In this document: positions 11,250 to 23,100 of the stretch, piece after piece | How the letters are laid out: every line of letters starts with the position of its first letter | Numbering within the stretch: the first letter of the stretch is position 1 | Assembly (NCBI RefSeq): GCF_040869045.1 | Contig: NC_090324.1 | Span: 194,554,028-194,618,027, forward strand | From: Eurosta solidaginis | Lineage: Eukaryota; Arthropoda; Insecta; Diptera; Tephritidae | Length of the DNA: 64,000 nucleotides | Direction of reading: 5' to 3' | Position numbers and translations under genes: made by a program | Notes under the pieces: generated by a model | The model's input: only the letters and a program-made list of their open reading frames with translations | What the model was told of the DNA's origin: nothing | The model's database searches: none

Positions 11250-12455
11250 GTCGAGCTACAGAAGACAATAACGGAGAATAAAGACAGACTACCAGAGCTT
11301 TGCGTTTCAGACGGCTACGTGTACAGACGAACACAATTTAACAGGGGAGACGAACTACAGGAAGACCATACCTGGAAACTCTGGGTTCCAACTGAGCTGC
11401 GAAGGAGTTTGGTAGAAACAGCACATGGATCGCCTTCAGCTGGACACGGTGGAATCCATAAGACCCTATCACGTATCCGAGAAAGATATTATTGGCCCGG
11501 TATGGTTGCAGATGTGCATGCACATGTAAAAGCATGTGAAATATGCAAAGGAAACAAAACTCAAAACGCCTTCCACAAACCAACAATGGGAAATCAGCAC
11601 CTCACCGAACGCCCTTTTCAACGTCTGTTCGTCGATTTCATGGGTCCATACCCACGTACTTGTGATGGTAACGTTTATATATTTGTATGTTTAGATCATT
11701 TTTCAAAATTTGTCCTTCTTAAGCCAATGCGAAAAGCCACCTCTGTCGAAGTCGTGAAATATCTAGAGAGAGACGTGTTCCATATTTTCGGAGTACCTGA
11801 GTATGTGCATTCAGACAACGGAAAGCAATTTACGTCAGATATATTTACCTCCTTCTTGAATAAGTATGGTACGACGAGCATAAAGACCGCATTTTACTCG
11901 CCACAAGGGAATGCGGCAGAGAGGGTTAACCGCTCCGTGTTGCAAATCATCCGGTCATACATTAAAGGAAACCAAAAGAATTGGGATAGAGCTGTAAGCG
12001 ACGCAGCATTTGCCCTTCGCAGTGTCGTACATACGGCAATAAGTACGTCGCCATATGCAGCTGTGTTTGGAATCCCGATGATGCAACACGGCGCGTCATA
12101 CGAATTATGCAGGAAATTGAGTGCCCTGAAAGATACTGACGTGGAAGTAGAGACAACAGAATATAAGATGCACATACTCAGGGAAAAGATCATGAAGGAA
12201 CTTAAATTGGCACACGAGAAAAGTAAGAAGACGTACGACCTCAGAAGCAGAGAAGTAGCTTTTAAAGTAGGGCAAACAGTATACCGCCGAAATTTTAAAC
12301 AAAGTTCGAAAGTAGATAGTTTTAACGCAAAACTTGCACCAAAGCAAGTTAAGTGCATTGTACTTAGGGTCGTTGGCAACTCGATGTACGAGTTAGGAGA
12401 TACTAGCGGCAAATCAATCGGGGTATACCACGGAAAGGATCTTTTCGCGGCTTAA
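11250..12455 (+). pseudogene. pol: Pol fragment: integrase
   Basis: This continues the RNase H frame after the stop at 11247, so a single nonsense codon separates them. An HHCC zinc domain is visible (HGSPSAGHGGIHKT ... HVKACEICKG). The catalytic core follows, with D in FVDFMGPY, D in HSDNGKQF and E in GNAAERVNR. The C-terminal domain ends at KDLFAA*. The integrase reading frame is otherwise intact. Lacking an obvious start codon, it would only be made as part of Pol. Confidence 0.85.
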
Positions 12456-13068
12456 GATATATGTTCGATGTAGTCCTTGTAACCAATGTAAAGTGTAGCT
12501 TGTTCTCAAATCATGTTGTATGTTATTTATTATTAACGACGGTAGAAACTCTCTAGACCAACAACACACTCTGACTAAGCATCCGACTTGACCATGTATT
12601 TATTAACCATTTTGTTTATTTATTGATCGATTCATTTATTTATTTATTTATTTATTTGTGCGATTATTTTAGTATTTATACATTTAAATATGTTTTTTTT
12701 TACACCGACGATGGACACTATCGCCTAACAACATTAACCTGTGATATAGAATGAGATTAATCTGTGATATAGATTTAGATTCATCTGTGATATAGATTTA
12801 GGCTAACCTTCAATATAGACTTAGATTTTCTTAACCAGTGATACATTAGATAAGTAGTGTTAAGATCCAATGATTTTAATAGTAGAATAGTTGTCCCTAT
12901 GTCTATATGTATTAATATGAGCGTAAAGTGTACAACTCTGTGAAGCCCGGCATTGGGAGTGGGTCGAGGCCACACGTTGGGCCAGAATAAAGAATAATCG
13001 GTGGCTGCGTTATGAATTTTTCTTACGCACACGCTCCATGGCGCAGGCATCATCGGCGGATGCGAGCC
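12456..13068 (+). other. 3' untranslated region with short tandem repeat, no env
   Basis: This lies between integrase and the 3' LTR. It has (TTTA)n near 12625-12660 and about three copies of a 23-24 bp unit containing ctgtgatatagatttag between about 12738 and 12815. No envelope-like ORF is seen. The sequence just before the LTR (cggcggatgcgagcc) is not a good polypurine tract. Confidence 0.6.
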
Positions 13069-14907
13069 TGTAACGACAGCCGTTTAACAACCTACGCCCC
13101 TGTGCGCCTACACGCACGCGCACCGCTGTCTCTGCAAATAACAATGCCAATTGTCTGCAGAGCAACTGCGTATTATATGTGTATGTTTGTGAATATAGAA
13201 CCAATCGTTGTAGCTAACATGCTGGAAGCCTTCCAGGAACTTTGAGTGACTTTGGGATAAAGTGGGTTGACAGTAAACCGAAAACGGTAGTGGCAACAGG
13301 AAAAAGTTGTCTATAAAAGGGCCAACATCCCGTTCTTCTCGATCACAAAGCCTTGAATACGGTGCCCACAACGCGAGTGCAGTGAAAGTGAAGAAAAAAA
13401 AAAAATTTAATTAAAAGTGTATAAAGTGATAAAATTTCAAAGTGCGAAACCGCAAGCTACCGGTTCGGTGAAAAGTGCCGCATCCAAGAGAGAAATAGTA
13501 TTCCTGCCAACACCAGATCCAGCACCACCAGCAACGGTAAGTACCACCACCATTCCCGTGTATCTAAATCCCCTACAGTAGTACAGTAGTCCCATGCCTA
13601 TAACCCTCCATTAACGCCCGCATAATTTATCTCATTCCCCTCTTGTCATCCATAGTTTACATTGAAGGAATCCCCAAAGGAAACCAATCACCACCGTCGG
13701 TGCTAGGCACCAAAATCCACCAACGGTAAGTAAACACATCTACCTTAGTGACTAGCCCAAAAGTGATATTGAGTTTAGTGCCATTTTCTCAAGTGAGCTT
13801 CATATTTTATCTGCTCCGTAAAGAAAATGATCTTGAAAGAAAATTGATTTATGTTTGGGCAGATAAACATTAAAGTTCGCAGGAAAAATGGTCTCTAAAT
13901 GCTATACATGACATTGTTATGCCCAGCTTCATATTTTTATTGTTTGGTTTTCCTTTTCTTAGCATCACCACAAGGAGACTCGCTTAAAGCAACGGTGCGA
14001 GGCACCCGAACCACCAACTACAAACCACACCGCGTCACAGCCACCAACAGACACCACACCGAGCCACAAACACCAATAGCTACAACAACCCACACCGAAC
14101 ACGTAAGCCACCAGTACAACATAAAACACTCTCACTCGTCCAAACCACAAAAAAAAAAAAGGGGGAAGTAAGAAAAATCGCATCCACACCAAAAGATTGC
14201 ATACATCCATATTCACAACCACACGCAATTGCAACCAACCACCGAAACATAGATAAGCTACTACACCGCAGATCCACATTCAAAACCACAACCTCAGAAA
14301 TACACGCATAACCTTAACCACGAAACATCCAACCAGCAACCACACCTGCCGATCACAAACACACCGGCGACCACCACACAACCACACCAACAATAACCAC
14401 GCAACACTCAAAAACACCACACAACCACACCAACAATAACCACGCAACACCCAAAAACACCACGACCACATTTGTACATACTTTCTTATACAAAACATTC
14501 AAACACGGAAATAGTAAAACCAACATCAAATAATTCCAACTATCCATCAAAATACACGGTAAGCACAAACACAACCAAAGCTATTAGCAGGTGAAAGGCT
14601 ATTATCCCAAAACACAACTTAAACACACGCAAAGAGAGGGCTGCACATCACATCACACCACACCGAACAAGAGCACGCAACATATCACATCACATCAGAG
14701 CACATCACTTCACGTTGTATCACATCATATCACAAACTACAATTAGAGGTGAGTTATACATAGCTGGTCGCTGGTGTGGATTGCTACATCAGCGGGGCTG
14801 TGGTGAGAAGACATCTCAAAGGTAAAGAGTACACTCAGCACATTATTCGAATTCGCCGCAAATACGACAACACCAAACTACCACGGAGGGGACCGACAAT
14901 ATCGATT
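13069..14907 (+). repeat. 3' LTR, truncated
   Basis: It starts TGTAACGACAGCC and matches 2878-4660 with scattered substitutions and small indels, including TATA box, splice-like sites and ACC-rich region. Similarity stops after 'gatttagtttttttt', where a family A monomer begins (ggggtagaaattgcg). About half the LTR is missing relative to the 5' copy. Confidence 0.8.
13312..13318 (+). promoter_or_regulatory. TATA box of 3' LTR
   Basis: TATAAAA sits in the same context as the 5' LTR copy at 3121. In principle it could drive transcription outward into the family A array. Confidence 0.55.
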
Positions 14908-16046
14908 TAGTTTTTTTTGGGGTAGAAATTGCGAAAAGTTGCTTATCTGAACAATCGGTTGTATGAGATATATACTATATATACAACCGATCTCTATGAT
15001 TTTTTCAGACAACAATATATGCTATATAAGTAAATATTCGGTGAAATTTGAAGCTTCTAGCTGTTAAAATGGGGCTAAAATTTGCGAAAATATATATATA
15101 TATACTATATATATATACTATATATACCACCATATATATACTATATATACCACCGATCTTTATGATTTTTTCAGACAACAATATATGCTATATACGTAAG
15201 CATTCGCTGAAATTTGAAGCCTCTAGCTCTTAAAATAGGGCAGTAATTACGAAAAGTTCCTTATCTGAACAATCGGTTGTGGGGGATATATACTATATAT
15301 ACGACCGATCTCATAAATTTTTTCAGGCAACAATATGTTCAATATACGAAAGTATATGGTGAAGTTTGAAGCTTCAATCTGTTAAATTGGGTAAGATATT
15401 ACAAAAATCCTCTTTTTCTGAAAAATCGGTTGTATGGAGGATATATGCTATAGTGGTCCGATCCGGTCGGTTCCGACAAATGTCTAATCGGACACCCAAA
15501 TACACCTGCTCACCAAATTTTATCAAGATATCTCAAAAATTGAGGGACTAGTTTGCATACAAACAGACAGACGGACAGACGGACAGACGGACATGGCTAA
15601 AACAACTCAGCTCTTCAACCTGATTATTTCGGTATACTTAATGGTGGGTCTATCTATTTTCCTTTAAGGACTTACAATTTTCGGTTTCGTGACGAAATTA
15701 ATATACCATTTCATTTTCATGAAAGGTATAAAAACGGGTAGGTACTTTGTGTGAGGATGCAAAGTTTCAGGTTTTTTGTGGTCTGCGTGTAAAAACTATG
15801 ACTACGAATCACGTATTTCAAAAATATATGACGAAAACGTAACTATTTGATGAAATTTGATGAATTTTGAAGATTCTAGCCGTAAAAAAGGGGTCAAAAT
15901 GACAGTTTATATGAAGTATATAATATATATACGACCGATCTCTATGATTTTTTCAGACAACAATATATGCTATATACGTAAGCATTTTGTGAAATTTGAA
16001 GCTTCTAACTGTTAAAACGGGGCAGAAATTGCGCAAAGTTTCTTAT
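14908..16046 (+). repeat. Family A array, left part, interrupted by LINE copy 1
   Basis: A partial composite unit starts mid-monomer at the LTR breakpoint and ends near 15733. The next unit starts there (ggtaggtactttgtgtgagg) and is split by the LINE at 16046/16047. The block 14923-15300 is nearly identical to 235-620, so the arrays on both sides of the Gypsy element share recent ancestry. Confidence 0.85.
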
Positions 16047-16108
16047 GTTGTTGTTGTTGTAGCAGTGCTTCGCCCCACCTAACAGACGCGACCGATCACA
16101 AACTGTCA

Positions 16109-19100
16109 TCAATATCCTCTAACGGGAGTCCAAGGAAACTTGCTGTTTTTAACAGGGGTGGACCATAGGGAAAGGGGCGTTAGAGGCGTTGGTTCCACAT
16201 TACAATTAAAGAGATGGTTGGTGTCATGTGGGGACACATTGCAAGCGGGGCATACATTTTGTATGTCGGGGTTGATTCTGGATAGGTAAGAGTTTAACCT
16301 GTTACAGTATCCAGAACGAAGTTGAGCCAGAGTGACACGCGTTTCCCTGGGGAGTATGCGTTCCTCTTCCGCAAGTTTTGGATACTTTACTTTGAGTACT
16401 GGGTTCACCGGGCAATTCCCGGCATAAAGGTCCGACGCCTGTTTGTGGAGTTCACCAAGGACCTGCTTATGTTTTTTCGCTTCATACGGCTGTGTTCTCA
16501 GATGCCGTATTTCCTCAAAATGCTTACGGAGATGACTCCTTAAGCCCCTAGGCGGTGCTGGCTCGTCAATCAGATGTCTGTTGGGATGCCCAGGTTTCTG
16601 GGTATTCAACAGGAACTGTTTGGTCAGCATCTCGTTTCTTTCCCTGATGGGGAGTATTCTCGCCTAATTATGTAGATGGTGTTCTGGGGACATAAGAAGA
16701 CAGCCCGTGGCAATTCTGAGAGCAGTATTTTGGCAGGCCTGTAGCTTCTTCCAGTGGGTAATTTTTAGGCTTGGCGACCATATGGGTGACGCGTAGCACG
16801 TAATCGGCTGGCTAATTGCTTTGTATGTAGTCATGAGCGTTTCTTTATCTTTTCCCCAGGTACTGCCAGCAAGGGATTTGAGGATTTTGTTACGGCTCTG
16901 AATTCTCGGAACAATTGCGGCTGCGTGCTCACCAAAATGTAGATCCTGATCAAACGTCACACCCAAGATTTTGGGGTGTAGGACAGTCGGTAGCGTAGAG
17001 CCATCGACGTGGATGTTCAAAATGGTCGACATTTGGGACGTCCATGTTGTAAATAAGGTCGCGGAAGATTTAGTCGGTGATAATGCCAGGTTTCGCGAGG
17101 CGAAAAAACTGGAGAGATCAGGGAGGTAGCCGTTTATTTTATTGCATAGCTCATCGATCTGTGGGCCTGGGCCTGTGGCCATTACTGTGCAGTCATCGGC
17201 GTAGGAAACGATTGTGACTCCTTCCGGTGGTGAAGGTAGCTTAGATATGTAGAAATTAAACAAAAGTGGGGATAGGACACCACCCTGTGGCACCCCTTGT
17301 TTAATTCTCTTTGGCTTTGATGTTTCGTTTCTAAATAGCACCGATGCCTGCCGACCACCCAGATAATTTGCGGTCCACCTTTTAAGACATGGGGGAAGGG
17401 TAGACCCTTCCAGGTCTTGCAGTAACGAGCCATGGTTGACCGTATCAAAAGCTTTTGATAGGTCTAGCGCTACGAGTACTGTTCTATGGTGGGGGTTTTG
17501 ATTTAAACCGCAATTTATCTGGGTGCTGATGGCATTTAGCGCGGAGGTAGTGCTATGGAGTTTTCTGAAGCCATGCTGATGGGAGGCTAGTTGCAAATTT
17601 GCTTGGAAATAAGGGAGCAAAATGGCTTCGAGCGTCTTTGCTACTGGCGATAGGAGAGATATCGGACGATACGACTCTCCTATGTTAGCTGGTTTACCAG
17701 GCTTTAGTAGCGGGACCACCTTGGCCATTCTCCATTTCTCGGGTATGACAAAGGTGGAAAGAGACAGGTTGAAGACCTGCGCTAAATATTTGAAACCCTC
17801 TTTCCCTAGGCTTTTAAGCATCGGCATGGCTATGCCGTCTGGGCCCACTGCTTTGGATGGTTTAGCGCGACCAATGGCGTCCTCAACCTCTTTAGTGGTG
17901 ATGGTGATTGGTGACGCGCTGAATTTGTGTTTATGTGCGTGTCTGTTGGCCCTCCGTCTAACTTTGTCGACCGTAGAATGCATTATATATTGTCGGCAGA
18001 AAGCGCTCGCGCATTTTTTCGCATCCGACAGCACTTTGTCGCCAGAGGCGATGGAAACTTTGTCTTTGTGCTTAGTCGGATTCGATAGGGACTTTACGGT
18101 GGACCAAGGTTTACCCACACCGGTAGAGAGGTTACAACCTCTTAGGTGCTCCTCCCATTTCGCCCGCTTGTGTTCATCCACAAGCAATCTGATGCGTTGG
18201 TTTATATCCCTTATTTGGGGGTCGCCTGGATCAAGCTGCCTTATAAGGTCACGTTCTCTCGCTAAGTTTGCGGCCTCCGCCGTGAAGTGGGGCCGGATTT
18301 CGGGAATTCTCCCGGCGGGAATGAAACGTGCCGAGGCGGATTCAATGACCTTGCGGAAGGCACGCTCCCCTTGGCGGGCATCAGTCGGGATAGGGAGGGC
18401 AGCAAAGAGATTGTCTGTAAAGGATTTATATTCTTCCCACTTTCCTTTTTTAAAGTTTATGAAAGTGCGTTTTTCGGTGACGATGAAGTCGGCGGTACGC
18501 TCGAGCGAAACAAGTATAGTCAGGTGGTCGGATGCCAATGATACCATCGGCTGCCAGTTGACGCAGTTTACGAGTTCTGCGCTCACGATTGAGATATCTG
18601 GCGAACTGTGACAGTTTCCTACCATACGTGTGGGGGCGTCTCCGTTTATTGTGCAGAACGTCGTTTCTTCTACTTGATCCGCCAACATCTCGCCCCTACT
18701 GTCCGCCCGCAAATTTGAATGCCATAGATCATGATGGGCATTGAAGTCGCCTAAAATAATGCGATTGTTTCCAGTGAGTAAGGCTCTGATATTAGGGCGG
18801 TATCCACCGGGGCAACAGGTGGCAGGGGGGATGTAGATGTTGATGATTTCTAGGTTTGCATCGCCTGACCGGACAGATAGGCCTTGACGTTCTAAGACGT
18901 TGTCCCTGCGGTCGATGCCAGGATCAAATATGTGATACTGCACAGAGTGGTGTATTATAAACGCGAGGCCGCCTCCATTTCCGCTCTCGCGATCTTTTCT
19001 GTGGACATTATACCCAGAGCAGGTCTGCAATGCAGATCGTGCTGTGAGTTTAGTCTCTTGAATCGCAGCAATGCGGATGTTGTGCCGCTTCATGAAATTG

Positions 19101-19363
19101 ACTATCTCCGTAATCTTCCCAGTTAGTCCATTACAGTTTAACTGCAGAATTCTGAAGTGCATGAGGGGAGACGTCGCCACTCTTGGGGTTAGTGACGGGT
19201 GACTACGCCTGGGTTGAGGAAGGCCAGGACGCAATTGCTGTTGTGGCCCTGGGACTGGGCGTCCTTGGGCAAGCATTGGGGTACCCGGATGATTTGGGTT
19301 TGCGACCTGGCAACATGGCGCGATGAAACCCGTCGAGGGTTGCCGTCGCGGAGACCAGAACAT
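16109..19363 (-). pseudogene. LINE ORF2: AP endonuclease, reverse transcriptase, C-terminal zinc motif
   Basis: The frame is open from 19363 to a TAG at 16664-16666 (899 residues) and continues in frame to 16109. Copy 2 has GAG (Glu) at the stop, so this is one nonsense mutation. Endonuclease motifs: LQLNCNGL, IQETKL (E103), GDFNAHH and SDH. RT motifs: YRPISLLS, ALDLSKAFDTVNH, GVPQGGVLSPLLFNFY, and YADD at residues 721-724. The C-terminal CPACNVSPHDTNHLFNC matches the cysteine/histidine motif common in Jockey-like ORF2. A 1-bp insertion in a T run near 16145 alters the last dozen residues. The enzyme nicks target DNA and primes cDNA synthesis there. Confidence 0.9.
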
Positions 19364-20076
19364 CTAGGAAAGTGGCACCACCCAAGGCAGGAGCTGCATT
19401 GGGCGGATGTCGCAAACATATATATTCTGTGCTGGCAAACGGTGCAAACGGAGGTAGGGACTAAGAGTCTGGTTCCCTGACCTACACGATTGCTGCCGGA
19501 AAAGAGGGGGGGAGAAGACGGGGGCAGGGGCTGTTGCTCAGCATTGCTTCCGACTCTACTACGAAGATTGTAGTTATGAGTGGTAGCAGCTGTTTGAGTT
19601 GTTGGCGCCGTAAGGCGCGAGCAGCAGCGGGTACTTGTTGTGGCTTGCTGAGCAGCGGGGCTGCTGGAAGGTAATGGGGGGGCGCTTAGACGTAGACTAC
19701 GAGGCGCCCTTGGGCGTGAACAGCAAGGAGCCACAAAAGATTTATAAAAGTTACGTGGACGTCGGGTTTTGGGATCAAGCCCAGAACAACCTGTCCGATG
19801 CAACCATCCCTTACACGAGACACACTGAACAGAGTATGACCGTCCTAAAAAGATTCTTTTCCGGCAGATGCAGCAAAACCATTTCTCAGGACCGGGGTCA
19901 GGAGACGGACCCGGATTGGATTCGATACCTTCCCGGAGCAAGAGAATATGGAGCAGTCCTGCTGCAAGGAGCTGCTGGGAGGATGACAATTTATGGGAGG
20001 GACGAAACAAATTAAATGGGGTTACACTGAAATGACAGTCCTTGGTCGGGAAAAATCCCGAGTCGCTCCGGTACAT
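19189..20076 (-). CDS. N-terminal ORF of LINE: 2A-like motif and tandem PHD-like fingers
   Basis: I start at ATG 20076 (MYRSDSGFFPTKD), which copy 2 also uses; the longer frame upstream lies in the flanking repeat. The product is 295 residues. Residues 50-57 read GIESNPGP, a 2A-like ribosome-skipping motif after an LLHILLLRE stretch. PHD-like finger 1 has CxxC (68/71), CxxC (85/88), H93, C97 and the pair at 118/119. Finger 2 starts with CTVC (211/214), CSSC (227/230), H235 and C239, but its last cysteine pair lies in the ORF2 frame. Comparison with copy 2 shows a 1-bp deletion in the G run at 19337-19339, so the ancestral protein was probably one ORF with endonuclease and RT. Confidence 0.8.
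   Translation of the reverse strand: MYRSDSGFFPTKDCHFSVTPFNLFRPSHKLSSSQQLLAAGLLHILLLREGIESNPGPSPDPGPEKWFCCICRKRIFLGRSYSVQCVSCKGWLHRTGCSGLDPKTRRPRNFYKSFVAPCCSRPRAPRSLRLSAPPLPSSSPAAQQATTSTRCCSRLTAPTTQTAATTHNYNLRSRVGSNAEQQPLPPSSPPLFSGSNRVGQGTRLLVPTSVCTVCQHRIYMFATSAQCSSCLGWCHFPRCSGLRDGNPRRVSSRHVARSQTQIIRVPQCLPKDAQSQGHNSNCVLAFLNPGVVTRH
19906..19929 (-). other. 2A-like ribosome-skipping motif (GIESNPGP)
   Basis: The codons ggt atc gaa tcc aat ccg ggt ccg are preceded by a leucine-rich stretch. The canonical motif is D(V/I)ExNPG|P; here D is G, a variant I recall from non-LTR retrotransposons. Skipping would separate a short leader peptide of about 56 residues from the PHD-EN-RT protein. In copy 2 the motif reads GIEPNPGP, so the ExNPGP core is kept while the x residue varies. 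Confidence 0.65.
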
Positions 20077-20100
20077 AGAACCGACTGCCTTGGGAAGCGC

Positions 20101-23100
20101 AAAGTTTCTTATCTGAACAATCGGTTGTATGAGATATATACTATGTGTACCACCGATCTCAATGATTTTTTCAGACATCAATATATGCTATACACGTAAG
20201 CAGTTGGTGAAATTTGAAGCTTCTAGCTGTTAAAATGGGGCCGAAATCGTAAAAAAAATATATATATAGTATATATATATACTATATATACCATCATATA
20301 TATATTATATATATCACCGATCTCTATGATTTTTTGACACAACAATACATACTATATACGTAAGCAATCGGTGAAATTTGAAGCTTATAACTGTTAAAAT
20401 GGGGAAGAAATTGCGCAAAGTTTCTTATCTGAACAATCGGTTGTATGGGATATATACTATATATACCACCGGTATCTATGATTTTCTCAGACAACAATAT
20501 ATGCTATACATGTAAGCATTTGGTGAAATTTGAACATATCTAAACGATTTTTAAGATAAATATAAAATAAAAAATAGGTAGGTAATCTGTATGAGGATGC
20601 AAAGCTTCACGTTTTTTGTGGTCTGCATGTAAAAACTATGGCTATGAATCACGTATTTCAAAAATATATGACGTAAACGTAACTATTTGAAGAAAATTTG
20701 ATGAATCTTGAAGCTTCTAGCCGTAAAAAAGGGGTCAATATGACAGTTTATATGAAGTATATAATATATATACCACCGATCTCTATGATTTTTTCAGACA
20801 ACAATATATGCTATATACGAAAGCATTTTGTGAAATTTGAAGCTTCTAACTGTTAAAACGGGGCAGAAATTGCGCAAAGTTTCTTATCTGAACAATCGGT
20901 TGTATGAGATATATACTATGTATATCACCGATCTCAATGATTTTTTCAGACATCAATATATGCTATACACGTAAGCAGTTGGTGAAATTTGAAGCTCCTA
21001 GCTGTTAAAATGGGGTAGAAATTGCGAAAAGTTTCTTATCTGAACAATCGGTTGTATGAGATATATACTATATATAGAACCGATCTCTATGATTTTTTCA
21101 GACAACAATATATGCTATATACCTAAGCAATCAGTGAAATTTGAAGCTTATAGCTGTTAAAATGGGGTAGAAATTGCGAAAAGTTTCTTATCTGAACAAT
21201 CGGTTGTATGATATATATACTATATATACAACCGATCTCTATGATTTTTTCAGACAACAATATATGCTATATACGTAAGCAATCGGTGAAATTTGAAGCT
21301 TATAGCTGTTAAAATGGGGTAGAAATTGCGAAAAGTTTCTTATCTGAACAATCGGTTGAATGAGATATATACTATATATACAACCAATCTCTATGATTTT
21401 TTCAGACAACAATATATGCTATATAAGTAAATATTCGGTGAAATTTGAAGCTTCTAGCTGTTAAAATGGGGCTAAAATTTGCGAAAATATATATATATAT
21501 ACTATATATATATACTATATATACCACCATATATATACTATATATACCACCATATATATACTATATATACGACCGATCTCATAAATTTTTTCAGGCAACA
21601 ATATGTTCAATATACGAAAGTATATGGTGAAGTTTGAAGCTTCAATCTGTTAAATTGGGTAAGATATTACAAAAATCCTCTTCTTCTGAAAAATCGGTTG
21701 TATGGAGGATATATGCTATAGTGGTCCGATCCGGTCGGTTCCGACAAATGTCTAATCGGACACCCAAATACACCTGCTCACCAAATTTTATCAAGATATC
21801 TCAAAAATTGAGGGACTAGTTTGCATACAAACAGACAGACGGACAGACGGACAGACGGACAGACGGACATAGCTAAAACAACTCAGCTCTTCAACCTGAT
21901 TATTTATATATACATTTTCATGAAAGGTATAAAAACAGGTAGGTACTTTGTGTGAGGATGCAAAGTTTCAGGTTTTTTGTGGTCTGCGTGTAAAAACTAT
22001 GACTACGAATCACGTATTTCAAAAATATATGACGAAAACGTAACTATTTGATGAAATTTGATGAATTTTGAAGATTCTAGCCGTAAAAAAGGGGTCAAAA
22101 TGACAGTTTATATGAAGTATATAATATATATACGACCGATCTCTATGATTTTTTCAGACAACAATATATGCTATATACGTAAGCATTTTGTGAAATTTGA
22201 AGCTTCTAACTGTTAAAACGGGGCAGAAATTGCGCAAAGTTTCTTATCTGAACAATGGGTTGTATGAGATATATACTATGTGTACCACCGATCTCAATGA
22301 TTTTTTCAGACATCAATATATGCTATACACGTAAGCAGTTGGTGAAATTTGAAGCTTCTAGCTGTTAAAATGGGGTAGAAATTGCGAAAAGTTTCTTATC
22401 TGAACAATCGGTTTTATGAGATATATACTATATATAGAACCGATCTCTATGATTTTTTCAGACAACAATATATGCTATATACGTAAGCAATCAGTGAAAT
22501 TTGAAGCTTATAGCTGTTAAAATGGGGTAGAAATTGCGAAAAGTTTCTTATCTGAACAATCGGTTGTATGAGATATATACTATATATACAACCGATCTCT
22601 ATGATTTTTTCAGACAACAATATATGCTATATACGTAAGCAATCGGTGAAATTTGAAGCTTATAGCTGTTAAAATGGAGTAGAAATTGCGAAAAGTTTCT
22701 TATCTGAACAATCGGTTGTATGAGATATATACTATATATACAACCGATCTCTATGATTTTTTCAGACAACAATATATGCTATATAAGTAAATATTCGGTG
22801 AAATTTGAAGCTTCTAGCTGTTAAAATGGGGCTAAAATTTGCGAAAATATATATATATATACTATATATATATACTATATATACCACCATATATATACTA
22901 TATATACCACCGATCTTTATGATTTTTTCAGACAACAATATATGCTAAATACGTAAGCATTCGCTGAAATTTGAAGCCTCTAGCTCTTAAAATAGGGCAG
23001 TAATTACGAAAAGTTCCTTATCTGAACAATCGGTTGTGGGGGATATATACTATATATACGACCGATCTCATAAATTTTTTCAGGCAACAATATGTTCAAT

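Larger units (their letters stand above)
2878..14907 (+). mobile_element. Osvaldo/Ulysses-like Gypsy LTR retrotransposon, degraded
   Basis: The order is 5' LTR (2878-6455), tRNA-Lys-type primer site (6457-6469), long leader, gag (8346-9563), pol remnant (9718-12455), and a 3' LTR that begins at 13069 and is cut at about 14907. The tRNA-Lys site, the long LTRs and the gag/integrase style fit the Osvaldo/Ulysses group of Gypsy elements. The 3' LTR passes directly into a family A monomer, and no target duplication can be matched, so the 3' end was lost by deletion or recombination. Protease is missing and pol has frameshifts, so the copy is dead. The family assignment comes from memory of these groups. 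Confidence 0.8.
16047..20100 (-). mobile_element. Non-LTR retrotransposon (LINE copy 1), nearly full length
   Basis: The element reads on the minus strand and ends in (CAA)n, seen as gttgttgttgttg at 16047. AAAGTTTCTTAT is duplicated exactly at 16035-16046 and 20101-20112, inside a family A monomer. The 5' end (..ccgactgccttgggaagcgc on the plus strand) coincides with that of copy 2 (45075-49120), so both are essentially full length at about 4.05 kb. Coding parts: 2A-like motif, two PHD-like fingers, AP endonuclease, RT and a C-terminal CCHC-type motif. The domain order suits the Jockey/CR1/I supergroup; the exact clade is not settled. Confidence 0.9.

Noticed and set aside
17622..18611. A 329-codon plus-strand ORF opposite the LINE RT
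   Set aside because: It is the antisense shadow of the LINE ORF2; the minus-strand frame has full endonuclease and RT motifs. The same holds for 46884-47438.
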